DNA of 21,355 nucleotides from an uncultured Collinsella sp. (lineage in GTDB: Bacteria > Actinomycetota > Coriobacteriia > Coriobacteriales > Coriobacteriaceae): NCBI GenBank assembly GCA_902490405.1, contig CABUDS010000032.1, positions 1 to 21,355 on the forward strand, given 5' to 3'. The notes beneath the pieces are model-generated. The model was not told where the DNA came from and ran no database searches. It saw only the letters and a list, made by a program, of their open reading frames with translations. The first letter of the stretch is position 1. The number at the start of each line of letters is the position of its first letter. Below are positions 7,405-14,318 of this stretch, in pieces. Made by a program: the position numbers and the translations under genes.

Positions 7405-8211
7405 ATGTCCGGACACTCTAAGTGGGCCACAACCAAGCATCGTAAGGGCGCGCAGGACGCCAAGCGTTCCGCCCTCTTCTCCAAGCTGAGCCGCAACATC
7501 ACCGTTGCTGCCCGTCTCGGCGGTGACCCGCTGCCCGAGAACAACGCCAGCCTCGCCGCTGCCGTTGCTAAGGCCAAGGCTCAGTCCATGCCCAAGGACA
7601 AGATCAAGTCCGCTATCGACAAGGCTTTTGGTTCGGGTGCCGATGCCGCCGTCTACGAGAACATCGTGTACGAGGGCTATGGTCCCGCCGGTGTCGCCGT
7701 CTATGTTGACTGCCTGACCGACAACCGCAACCGTACTGCCGCCGATGTCCGTTCCGCCTTCTCCCACGCTGGTGGCAACCTGGGCACCTCCGGCTCCGTC
7801 GCCTTCCAGTTTGAGCGCAAGGGCCAGATCGTCGTCGCCAAGGAGATCCTGGACGAGAACGCCAAGAAGGAGACCATGATCGCCAACGGTGCTGCCGGTG
7901 ACGAGGATGAGTTCATGATGGCCATCGCCGAGGCCGGTGGCGAGGACTACGAGGACGCCGGCGAGGAGTGGATCGTCTGGACCGCTGCTAACGACGTCAT
8001 GGCTGTCTCCAAGGCACTCGAGGAGCAGGGCGTCCAGGTCAAGGGTTCCGAGACCACCATGGTTCCGACCACCCCGACCGAGGTCTCCGGTACCGACGCC
8101 AAGAAGGTTCAGCGCCTCATCGACCGTCTCGAGGAGCTCGACGACGTCCAGGACGTCTACAGCACCATGGACATGACCGACGAGGTCATCGCTGCCCTCG
8201 AGGAGGAGTAG
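7405..8211 (+). CDS. yebC: YebC/PmpR/TACO1-family regulatory protein
   Basis: The N-terminus MSGHSKWATTKHRKGAQDAKR is the hallmark of the YebC family, and the three-domain fold follows over 268 residues, slightly longer than the usual 240-250. Members were long annotated as transcriptional regulators; recent work assigns bacterial and mitochondrial relatives to translation, helping ribosomes through proline-rich stretches. An acidic insert (residues about 164-190) accounts for the extra length. The ATG at 7405 has AGGAG at 7394-7398. The codon choice is strongly biased, as expected for a well-expressed gene. Unlike in many genomes, ruvC and ruvA do not follow; a terminator does. Confidence 0.93.
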   Translation: MSGHSKWATTKHRKGAQDAKRSALFSKLSRNITVAARLGGDPLPENNASLAAAVAKAKAQSMPKDKIKSAIDKAFGSGADAAVYENIVYEGYGPAGVAVYVDCLTDNRNRTAADVRSAFSHAGGNLGTSGSVAFQFERKGQIVVAKEILDENAKKETMIANGAAGDEDEFMMAIAEAGGEDYEDAGEEWIVWTAANDVMAVSKALEEQGVQVKGSETTMVPTTPTEVSGTDAKKVQRLIDRLEELDDVQDVYSTMDMTDEVIAALEEE

Positions 8212-8215
8212 CGCC

Positions 8216-8235
8216 TGCACGGGTTAAGCCGTGCA
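8216..8235 (+). other. Hairpin just after yebC
   Basis: TGCACGG (8216-8222) and CCGTGCA (8229-8235) pair around a 6-base loop. No T-run follows, so it probably supports 3'-end stability rather than termination, which the downstream hairpin provides. Confidence 0.4.
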
Positions 8236-8280
8236 TATCTGGGCATAATGAAGCGAGCATGCAAGCCTCGTGGAATAGAT

Positions 8281-8322
8281 GAGCCGGATCCGCGTGCGTA
8301 TGGCACCGGACCCGGCTCTTTT
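8281..8322 (+). terminator. Rho-independent terminator of yebC
   Basis: GAGCCGGATCCG (8281-8292) pairs with CGGACCCGGCTC (8307-8318) with one mismatch. The loop adds a further GTGC/GCAC pairing. The run TTTT (8319-8322) follows at once. The stem is long and GC-rich, so termination should be strong. Confidence 0.88.
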
Positions 8323-8327
8323 ATAAT
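8300..8327 (+). promoter_or_regulatory. Promoter of the amaP-asp23 cluster, overlapping the terminator
   Basis: A perfect TATAAT (8322-8327) overlaps the last T of the terminator. ATGGCA (8300-8305) matches the -35 consensus at four of six positions with a 16-base spacer. Transcription would begin near 8335, about 40 bases before the amaP start. Confidence 0.5.
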
Positions 8328-8376
8328 GATGCGAATCGTTTTGCATTCTGTGGACCGAAACCTGAAGGGAGCGCGC

Positions 8377-8922
8377 GTGCGCGTACTCAAACGAGCCCTA
8401 GCGATCGTGTATCTTGCCGCCGCCATCGTGGCGCTGGGTGCGCTTGTCTGCCAGTTCTGGGGACCGTATACGTATCGCTTTATGCTGCTATTGCGTGACA
8501 CCATGCCTCGCGTCGTCGTTACGGTGTGCGCCGCCATCGTGGCGCTTGGCGTGCTCATCGGTTTTTTCCGCTTGATGTTCGCGCGTCGCGAGCCGTCCTG
8601 CGTGCATCCGGCGGGGGAGCGCAATATCGAGGTCACGCTCGCAGCGCTTTCCTCGTGCGCCCGTGCCGCGGCGGAGTGCGATGAACGCGTGATGGTTGAG
8701 CATATCGAGGCGCGCGTTCAAGGCTCCGACGAGTCGCACGTTCGTTTTAAGGTCGAGGCCATCGCGCTCGATGATAGGGACGTTGCCGCTCTTGCCACCT
8801 CGATGCAGCAGCGCATCGAGAAGGCCTGTGACACCATGCTCGGCACGCCGGGCACGACCGCGCGCGTCCGTTTTTTGCCGTCCAAGACTACCGTCCAGAC
8901 CGTGGAGGTTTCCGGTGAGTGA
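8377..8922 (+). CDS. amaP: AmaP-like alkaline shock response membrane anchor
   Basis: This 181-residue protein has two membrane helices (about 9-25 and 46-66) joined by a short loop, then a cytoplasmic domain of about 115 residues with segments such as NIEVTLAAL and RVRFLPSKTTVQTVEV. This is the layout of AmaP, which in Staphylococcus anchors Asp23 to the membrane. The GTG at 8377 has AAGGGAG at 8365-8371. An in-frame ATG at 8248 would run through the terminator and is rejected. Its end overlaps the next gene by 8 bases, which implies coupled translation. The assignment rests on topology and gene order more than on strong motifs. Confidence 0.78.
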   Translation: MRVLKRALAIVYLAAAIVALGALVCQFWGPYTYRFMLLLRDTMPRVVVTVCAAIVALGVLIGFFRLMFARREPSCVHPAGERNIEVTLAALSSCARAAAECDERVMVEHIEARVQGSDESHVRFKVEAIALDDRDVAALATSMQQRIEKACDTMLGTPGTTARVRFLPSKTTVQTVEVSGE

Positions 8923-9292
8923 TACCAACCAAGACAAGATCGCCCGCACGCCGCGCCTGACGATCGATCAGAACGCTATGCCGGCAGGCGAGTCCGCCGA
9001 CACCAAGCCCGAGGCCGGCGAGCAGCACGACAGCGCCGCCAACGACTTTGACGAGGCCATGGGTCTCATCAAAGGTACGGGCGCTGCTATCTGGAGCTAC
9101 GCCGTGCGCCACCCCAACACTACGCTCGGCGCCGTGGCAGGCTTTATCCTCGCCGTGCTGGTACTTACGTTGGGCCTGTGGGACACGCTCGTCATCGCAT
9201 TCTTTGTGCTGATCGGCGCCGTGATCGGCCAGATTCGCGACGGCGAGAACGGTATCGTTAACTTCTTCGGCCGTCTGTTTAGCGGCCGCTAA
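8915..9292 (+). CDS. DUF2273-like small membrane protein of the Asp23 cluster
   Basis: The 125-residue product has a polar N-terminus of about 60 residues and then two membrane helices (about 70-88 and 91-106) in the pattern typical of DUF2273: TLGAVAGFILAV, LTLGLWDTL, then GAVIGQIRDG. DUF2273 proteins occur beside amaP and asp23 genes in Gram-positive bacteria and probably share in membrane anchoring. The GTG at 8915 has GGAGG at 8904-8908 and overlaps the end of amaP by 8 bases. The N-terminal extension is longer than usual for this family, which is often only 60-80 residues in total. Confidence 0.75.
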   Translation: MSDTNQDKIARTPRLTIDQNAMPAGESADTKPEAGEQHDSAANDFDEAMGLIKGTGAAIWSYAVRHPNTTLGAVAGFILAVLVLTLGLWDTLVIAFFVLIGAVIGQIRDGENGIVNFFGRLFSGR

Positions 9293-9336
9293 TATGTATT
9301 CGACTGTCGCATCCGTGGCAGGGATAAGGAGGAACC

Positions 9337-9858
9337 ATGGCTTTTAACACGAAGGTCGATGTGGCCGATACCGAGCTCGAGACGAACGAGGCCGTCGCCG
9401 CCGAGGCGGAGGACGTAACGCTCGAGGACGAGGCGCTCGTCGAGGCAGAGTCCGAAGACGAGGCGGACGAGGATGACGAGGAGGCGGACGAGTCCGAGGA
9501 CTCGCTGACCTATTCCAACGGCGTGATTGAGAAGATCGTCGCCATGGCCACCCGCGAGGTGCCGCACGTTCTGGGCATGAAGGGCAACCTCATGCACTTT
9601 GTGCAGGAGCAGTTTGGTGCCGAGAACCTGACCAAGGGCGTGACGGTCGAGGTCACCGACGACAACCGCGTGGTCGTCAACATCTCGGTCATCATCGAGT
9701 ACGGCGCCTATGCGCCTGCGATCTTTGACGACGTTAAGGCGCGTGTCACCGAGCGTCTGGCCGCGATGACCGGCCTTGAGGTGGCGGGCGTCAACCTGCG
9801 CATCGAGGATGTCATCACCCCCGAGGAGTACGAGCACCGCACCAGCCAGCACGAGTAA
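9337..9858 (+). CDS. Asp23/Gls24-family envelope stress protein
   Basis: The domain occupies residues about 58-162: SNGVIEKIVAMATREVPHV, a middle GVTVEV, VNISVIIEYG (114-123), and the family-typical end AAMTGLEVAGVNLRIEDV (142-159). Asp23 is an abundant alkaline-shock protein that sits at the inner face of the membrane through AmaP. Residues about 10-56 form an acidic, low-complexity N-terminal extension rich in Asp, Glu and Ala, absent from typical members. The ATG at 9337 has a strong AAGGAGG at 9326-9332. The gene is 44 bases after the DUF2273 gene, third in the cluster, and a terminator follows. Confidence 0.9.
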   Translation: MAFNTKVDVADTELETNEAVAAEAEDVTLEDEALVEAESEDEADEDDEEADESEDSLTYSNGVIEKIVAMATREVPHVLGMKGNLMHFVQEQFGAENLTKGVTVEVTDDNRVVVNISVIIEYGAYAPAIFDDVKARVTERLAAMTGLEVAGVNLRIEDVITPEEYEHRTSQHE

Positions 9859-9862
9859 CCTT

Positions 9863-9909
9863 CCAAAAGGGACAGGTTTGTTTTGGCAGGTTTTATCTGC
9901 GTAAACGTC
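9863..9909 (+). repeat. Intergenic repeat, copy 2 (plus orientation)
   Basis: This copy begins 4 bases after the asp23 stop codon and aligns with the reverse complement of 4981-5028 at 42 of 48 columns. It ends immediately before the terminator hairpin. Confidence 0.8.
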
Positions 9910-9910
9910 A

Positions 9911-9950
9911 AACGGCCGGTCGCGCATGTAAAAGCGCGGCCGGCCGTTTT
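9911..9950 (+). terminator. Rho-independent terminator of the amaP-asp23 cluster
   Basis: Arms 9911-9925 and 9934-9948 form a 15-bp stem with one G-U pair around an 8-base loop, ending in TTTT (9947-9950). It lies 52 bases after the asp23 stop. The A-rich loop and mirror arms allow partial function on the other strand too. Confidence 0.88.
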
Positions 9951-10064
9951 CTATATGCCCTCGATGCGGTCATACCGCTCGTCTAACTAAGGGTTGCAAT
10001 CTTCGCGTTCCGCGTTACCCTAATGGGCGCATTGTTTCCAAATTGTTAACGAGGGGTTGCCGTA

Positions 10065-11087
10065 ATGGCCGACGAACACGAGACCGAAAGCAAGGCATGG
10101 GCGATTGAGGCCGCTGCGGCAGAGGCGGCGTCGCGTGCTGCCGAGGAAGTGCATCGTCCTCCCGTAGTGCCGATGGAGCGCGTGGTCGATCGCGATGTTA
10201 TTGAGCAAGGCGAGCGCGCCGGCCGCAAGCGCAGCCAGGAGCCAGGCTTTCCGCGCTTTTTTGCCGAGCTCAATCTGGGCCTGATCCTCACGGCGTTCGC
10301 CATCGTGGCCTTTAAAACCCCCAATCACTTTGCCTTCGGCGGCACCTCGGGCGTGTCGGTCATTCTTTCCACGCTGTTCCCGACTCTGCCCGTCGGCGTC
10401 TTTATGTGGATTATCAACGCGGTCCTGGTCGTTCTGGGCTTTATCTTTTTGGAGCGCAAGGCAATCCTTTGGAGCGTCTTTGCCTCGTTTGCGCTTTCGG
10501 CCTACGTCTCGCTGTTTGAGCTCTTCATTCCGACCGATGTCTCTCTGACGGGTGATATGTGGCTCGACCTGTGTTTTGCCGTCATCTTGCCGGCGCTCGG
10601 CAGCGCTATTGTCTTTGACATCGGCGCCTCGACGGGTGGCACGGACATTCTTGCCATGATCCTCAAACGCCGCACCACGCTCGAGATTGGCCGCGCGCTG
10701 CTGCTGGTCGATATCGGCATCGTGACCATCGCGGCTTTCCTGTATGGCCCGCGCGTCGGCCTGTACTGCGTGCTTGGTCTGTTTGCCAAGACGCTCGTGG
10801 TCGATAAGGCTATCGAGAGCATTCACCTTCGTAAGGTCTGTACGATTATTTGCGCCGAACCGCGCAAAGTCGAGGAGTTTATCGTCAAGCATCTCAACCG
10901 CACAGCAACGATCAGCCGTGGCTACGGCGCCTTCTCGGGCAAGTGCGTCACGGTGATCATGAGCGTGCTGAGCCGTCGCGAGGCAGTGCAACTGCGCCGC
11001 TATACCCGCGAGATTGACCCTGGCGCCTTCATCACCATCGTCGATAGCTCCGAGATCGTGGGCAAAGGCTTCCGCGGCACGAACTAG
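10065..11087 (+). CDS. YitT-family membrane protein with C-terminal DUF2179 domain
   Basis: The 340-residue protein has a charged N-terminal extension (1-64), then about five or six membrane helices of the YitT type (about 67-250), including FGGTSGVSVIL and GASTGGTDILAMI. The C-terminal domain is DUF2179 (about 263-335; ending in RREIDPGAF-like YTREIDPGAFITIVD). The family is widespread in Firmicutes and Actinobacteria; its transport substrate is not established. The N-terminal extension of about 60 residues is rich in Ala and Glu and is unusual for the family. The ATG at 10065 has GAGGGG at 10051-10056. The gene is preceded by a terminator, so it forms its own unit. Confidence 0.87.
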   Translation: MADEHETESKAWAIEAAAAEAASRAAEEVHRPPVVPMERVVDRDVIEQGERAGRKRSQEPGFPRFFAELNLGLILTAFAIVAFKTPNHFAFGGTSGVSVILSTLFPTLPVGVFMWIINAVLVVLGFIFLERKAILWSVFASFALSAYVSLFELFIPTDVSLTGDMWLDLCFAVILPALGSAIVFDIGASTGGTDILAMILKRRTTLEIGRALLLVDIGIVTIAAFLYGPRVGLYCVLGLFAKTLVVDKAIESIHLRKVCTIICAEPRKVEEFIVKHLNRTATISRGYGAFSGKCVTVIMSVLSRREAVQLRRYTREIDPGAFITIVDSSEIVGKGFRGTN

Positions 11088-11237
11088 CGCGGACGCACCC
11101 TTCGAATCATTGAATAAGGCCGCCTACGTTGCAAATCGGCCATCTTGGAGTATTTGTCCCCACATTGGGCGATAATGTTGCCAAAGACATCGTTTGCGAT
11201 CCAGGTGATTCGCTCTAGATACGAAGGGATGATTTCG

Positions 11238-12548
11238 ATGTTCTGTTCGCAGTGTGGCGCCCCCATGGGCGATAACGACAAGTTCTGCGGCGCGTGTGGT
11301 GCTCCTAATGCCGGTGCCGCTGGACCCGCTCCCCAGGGACAGCCTCAGCCCCAGCAGTTTGTTCCGCAACCGCCCGTGGCGAATGCGCCAAAGGGCTGTG
11401 TGGCTCAGGCGTTCCAAGATATGACCAAGACTCCGGGTGTGCTTCAGCGTGTATGCCAAATCGCGTTTTTGCCGGCGCTGATTTGCGTTGTGTCGGTGCT
11501 CGTGTTGTTTATTCCCGTTATTGGCGGCATTGCGGCTGCCATCGGCTTTTTGGCAGCTTGCATTGCGAGCGTGTGTGGTTCCGGCTTTGGTATCGAGTGG
11601 GGCCGTGATCTTTCGCTCAAGGTCGATGACGGCATGGACCGTCCACTCATGCGTTCCACGTCGTTTGGTCTCGGAGTCTTTTCGGGCGTTATTTCGGTCG
11701 TGCTCGAGGTTATCGCTGCCATTCCCGTTATCGGTGTAGTGCTTTCGCTGGTGGAGAGCGTGGTAATTGGCGCCGCGGGCTCGTATTCTTATTACGGCTC
11801 TTATGCGCTCGAGGCTGCGCTGTTTGGCTCGCTTGGCCTGCTTGTCCTGGCTATGATTGCCACGGCGGTCTTGGGGGTCTTCTTTAAGATGTTTGCCGAC
11901 ATCGCCGTGATGCACTTTGCGGTGACCGGTCGTGTGGAGAGCGCGTTTTCGCTTGATAAGGTCTGGGCGGCCTTTAAGAACAATAAGACCAAGCTGTTCT
12001 GCGCTTCGTTCCTCCCCGAGTTTTTGACGGGTCTGGTCGCTAACGTTGTCACATGGATCCTGACGCTCGTCTTTGGCACCATTGCCTCTGTCGGTATGTA
12101 TAGCTACTACTACCGTCCTTCGGCTATTGAGGCGCTTGTTACCGGCGGTGGCATCACGCTCGTATTGTTCTTGGTGCTGACGGCGTTTGTCACGGTATTC
12201 CTCACGGTCTTTGGCAAGATGCTCAAGCATCGTGCCGTTGGCTATTGGGTTGCGCGCTACGCAAGCGAGTGGGCCGACGAGGACAAGGACGACGTCCTGA
12301 CTTTTGTGCTGCCGTTTGAGAAGAAGTCTGCTCCGGCTGGTTTTAGCACCGACGCAGCGCCCGTATCCGATTCCGCTGCGGCGCCTGCGCCCGAGCCCGA
12401 GCCCGAGCCCGAGCCCGTGCCTGAGCCTGAGCCTGAGCCCGCGCCCGTGCCTGAGCCCGAGCCCGCGCCCATGCCGGAACCGGAGCCCGAGCCTGCACCT
12501 GAGCCCGAGCCTGCGCCAAGCTCCGACGAGGACCCGCAGGACGAGTAA
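11238..12548 (+). CDS. Zinc-ribbon multi-pass membrane protein with X-Pro tail
   Basis: The 436-residue protein opens with a zinc ribbon: CSQC at 3-6 and CGAC at 17-20. A Pro/Gln linker (about 28-50) follows, then about six membrane helices (about 73-360) resembling DUF4013-like integral membrane proteins, including FFKMFADIAVMHFAV. The C-terminus has 23 consecutive X-Pro dipeptides (382-427), mostly Glu-Pro, and ends in SSDEDPQDE. Zinc-ribbon plus membrane-domain proteins are common in Gram-positive bacteria and mostly uncharacterised. I chose the ATG at 11238 because GAAGGG lies at 11223-11228 and the cysteine motif then starts the protein; a second ATG at 11229 overlaps the ribosome binding site. 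No function is claimed. Confidence 0.8.
   Translation: MFCSQCGAPMGDNDKFCGACGAPNAGAAGPAPQGQPQPQQFVPQPPVANAPKGCVAQAFQDMTKTPGVLQRVCQIAFLPALICVVSVLVLFIPVIGGIAAAIGFLAACIASVCGSGFGIEWGRDLSLKVDDGMDRPLMRSTSFGLGVFSGVISVVLEVIAAIPVIGVVLSLVESVVIGAAGSYSYYGSYALEAALFGSLGLLVLAMIATAVLGVFFKMFADIAVMHFAVTGRVESAFSLDKVWAAFKNNKTKLFCASFLPEFLTGLVANVVTWILTLVFGTIASVGMYSYYYRPSAIEALVTGGGITLVLFLVLTAFVTVFLTVFGKMLKHRAVGYWVARYASEWADEDKDDVLTFVLPFEKKSAPAGFSTDAAPVSDSAAAPAPEPEPEPEPVPEPEPEPAPVPEPEPAPMPEPEPEPAPEPEPAPSSDEDPQDE
12381..12518 (+). repeat. Hexanucleotide-type tandem repeat encoding 23 X-Pro dipeptides
   Basis: The 138-base stretch is built mainly of GAGCCC and GAGCCT units, with GCG/GTG/ATG codons breaking the Glu series. 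It lies within the reading frame of the zinc-ribbon protein. Repeats of this kind change length by slippage in steps of six bases, which keeps the frame. Confidence 0.9.
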
Positions 12549-12606
12549 CCCTGCCACCTGCCATTTGGGGACGGGGTAGAAACGGTAGAAATAGCGCTTG
12601 ACAAAT

Positions 12607-12644
12607 AAGCGGGGGCGGACGTGCCGAAGCGTCCGCCCCCGCTT
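12607..12644. terminator. Bidirectional terminator between the zinc-ribbon and M20 genes
   Basis: Arms 12607-12621 and 12630-12644 form a perfect 15-bp stem with an 8-base loop. The plus-strand exit has TTT, and the minus-strand exit reads TTATTTG. It lies between two convergent genes and serves both. Confidence 0.85.
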
Positions 12645-12688
12645 TGATATCGCGATGCGGCTATGACTGCGAGATGGTCGTGGATCGA

Positions 12689-14152
12689 CTACTCGTCGTG
12701 CTTCTCCTCGCGGCGGGCGGCGGCGCGAGCGTCGTGGATGCCCTTGATTGCGGCGTGTCGGGCGGTGCGGGCATCGTGCATGGCGTCGCGGGCCTCGGCG
12801 GCCGTGGCCTTGGCAGAGCGCAGTTTGGCTGCCAGGTCGGGATTGGTCTCGGCGACCGCGGCAATCGTGGGGCCGTCGAGCTCTTCTTGTGTGGGCTCGG
12901 CCAAAAAGTCGATGGCATATTGGGCGGCCACCATGGAGCCCTTGGCCAGTACCGACTCGTCAATCTTGTAGAAGCAAGAATGTTGGGCGTACGTGGCGCC
13001 AATCTGGGGGTTGCGCGTGCCAACAAAGGCGAGCACGCCCGGTACGCGGCGCAGGTACTCCGAAAAATCCTCACCCGAGAGTGTGCCGCGATAATGGCCT
13101 TGGCCGGTGGGGCCCAGGCATTTGATTACTGCCTGGCGGCAGCGCTCGCTCGAGGCGGCATCGTTTTCGACCTTATAATTGGCGATGGTGTAGTCGGTGA
13201 GCTCTGCCTCGGCGCCCAAGGCGGCCGCGGTATGCTCCACGATGCGGCGCATGAGCTCCGGCATTTCCTCGTGGGTCGAATCTCCGTAGGTGCGCACCGT
13301 GCCGGCGAGGTAGGCCGTGCCGGCGATAACGTTGCGCGCGGTGCCGCCGTGCAGCTCGCCGACGGTAATGACGGCCGGCTCGTAGGGGCTGATCTCGCGC
13401 GAAACGATGGTCTGCAGGGCATTGACGATCTCGGCGGCCACCATAACGGCGTCGTGGCCGCGCTGGGGCATGGCACCGTGGCATGAGGTGCCGCGAACAT
13501 CGATGCGGAACCAGTCGGTATTGGCCATGCGCGGTCCGGGCTCGCAGCTCACGGTGCCGGCGTCGACCTCACTCCAGATGTGCGCGGCGTAGGCGCCATC
13601 GACGCCGTCGAGCACGCCCGTGCCGATCATGAGTTTGGCGCCCTGGCCGTTTTCCTCACTGGGCTGGAAGACGATGCGGACTTCGCCGTGGATGTCGTCG
13701 GTCATATGGCGCAGGATCTGCAGCGTGCCGAGCATCATGGCGATGTGGCAGTCGTGGCCGCAGGCGTGCATGCAGCCCTCGTTGACGCTGGCGAAATCCT
13801 CGCTGGTCTGCTCGGTGACGGGCAGGGCGTCGATATCCGCACGCAGCAGGATACGGCGGCGCGGCGTGCCGTCCTCGTGGTAGGCATCCGACGCGGTGCC
13901 GCGAAGCGTTGCCACCAAGCCGGTCTTGAGCGGACGCTCGTAGGGGATATTCATGGCGTCGAGCTGGTTGGCGATGTCGGAGGTCGTGCGCTCCTCGGCA
14001 AGGCTCAGCTCCGGGTGCTTATGGAAGTGTCGGCGCTGCTTGATGATGTAGGGCTCAAACTCAGCGGCGATATCTTGGATGGCTGCGGTGACGTCGTCAG
14101 CCGCTCGCACCTCGGTCGCCGCCATAATCTGCTGTGCCTTGGTCTTCGTCAT
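12689..14152 (-). CDS. M20D-family amidohydrolase (N-acyl amino acid / hippurate hydrolase type)
   Basis: This is a di-zinc metallopeptidase-fold hydrolase of 487 residues. Landmarks in order are HKHPELSLAEERT (44-56), DALPVTEQ (108-115), HACGHDCH (129-136), the catalytic PSEENGQGA (164-172), the metal-ligand histidine in AHIW (190-193), the dimerisation-domain HGGTARN (268-274), SGEDFSEY (359-366) and YAQHSCFY (388-395). Family members cleave N-acyl amino acids, hippurate or auxin conjugates; the substrate here is unknown. Residues about 421-487 form an Ala/Arg/Glu-rich helical tail not usual for the family. The ATG at 14152 has AAGGAG upstream on the minus strand. The gene diverges from the YtcJ-like gene. 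Confidence 0.88.
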   Translation of the reverse strand: MTKTKAQQIMAATEVRAADDVTAAIQDIAAEFEPYIIKQRRHFHKHPELSLAEERTTSDIANQLDAMNIPYERPLKTGLVATLRGTASDAYHEDGTPRRRILLRADIDALPVTEQTSEDFASVNEGCMHACGHDCHIAMMLGTLQILRHMTDDIHGEVRIVFQPSEENGQGAKLMIGTGVLDGVDGAYAAHIWSEVDAGTVSCEPGPRMANTDWFRIDVRGTSCHGAMPQRGHDAVMVAAEIVNALQTIVSREISPYEPAVITVGELHGGTARNVIAGTAYLAGTVRTYGDSTHEEMPELMRRIVEHTAAALGAEAELTDYTIANYKVENDAASSERCRQAVIKCLGPTGQGHYRGTLSGEDFSEYLRRVPGVLAFVGTRNPQIGATYAQHSCFYKIDESVLAKGSMVAAQYAIDFLAEPTQEELDGPTIAAVAETNPDLAAKLRSAKATAAEARDAMHDARTARHAAIKGIHDARAAARREEKHDE

Positions 14153-14318
14153 GGTCGATTTGCTCCTTGCTGGTTTTTGCAAAATCGTACAGGCTCATTC
14201 CAGTATGCCACCTGCCACTTGGCCTGGCAAAGCTGCCGTTTGCCGCTTGGAGTTTTGTTGCAAGGGCGGGGGAGTACACTCGGGGGTGTTGAATTTCCTG
14301 CCAGAGATGGGGATGCCC

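Noticed and set aside
8248..8376. In-frame N-terminal extension of AmaP starting at ATG 8248
   Set aside because: The extension would be encoded across the yebC terminator and upstream of the promoter. GTG 8377 has a proper ribosome binding site and begins just before the first membrane helix.
12381..12518. Candidate CRISPR array or noncoding satellite
   Set aside because: The repeat unit is six bases, has no spacers and stays in frame with a protein; it encodes X-Pro dipeptides.
11124..12557. A 477-codon open frame on the minus strand opposite the zinc-ribbon gene
   Set aside because: It is a shadow of the biased codon use of the plus-strand gene: no ribosome binding site, composition rich in Arg/His and low-complexity Gly-Leu-Arg runs opposite the Glu-Pro repeat, and no known domain.
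12598..12640. TTGACA hexamer at 12598-12603 as a -35 element
   Set aside because: The matching -10 position falls inside the bidirectional terminator stem and has no TATAAT-like sequence; no plus-strand gene follows.
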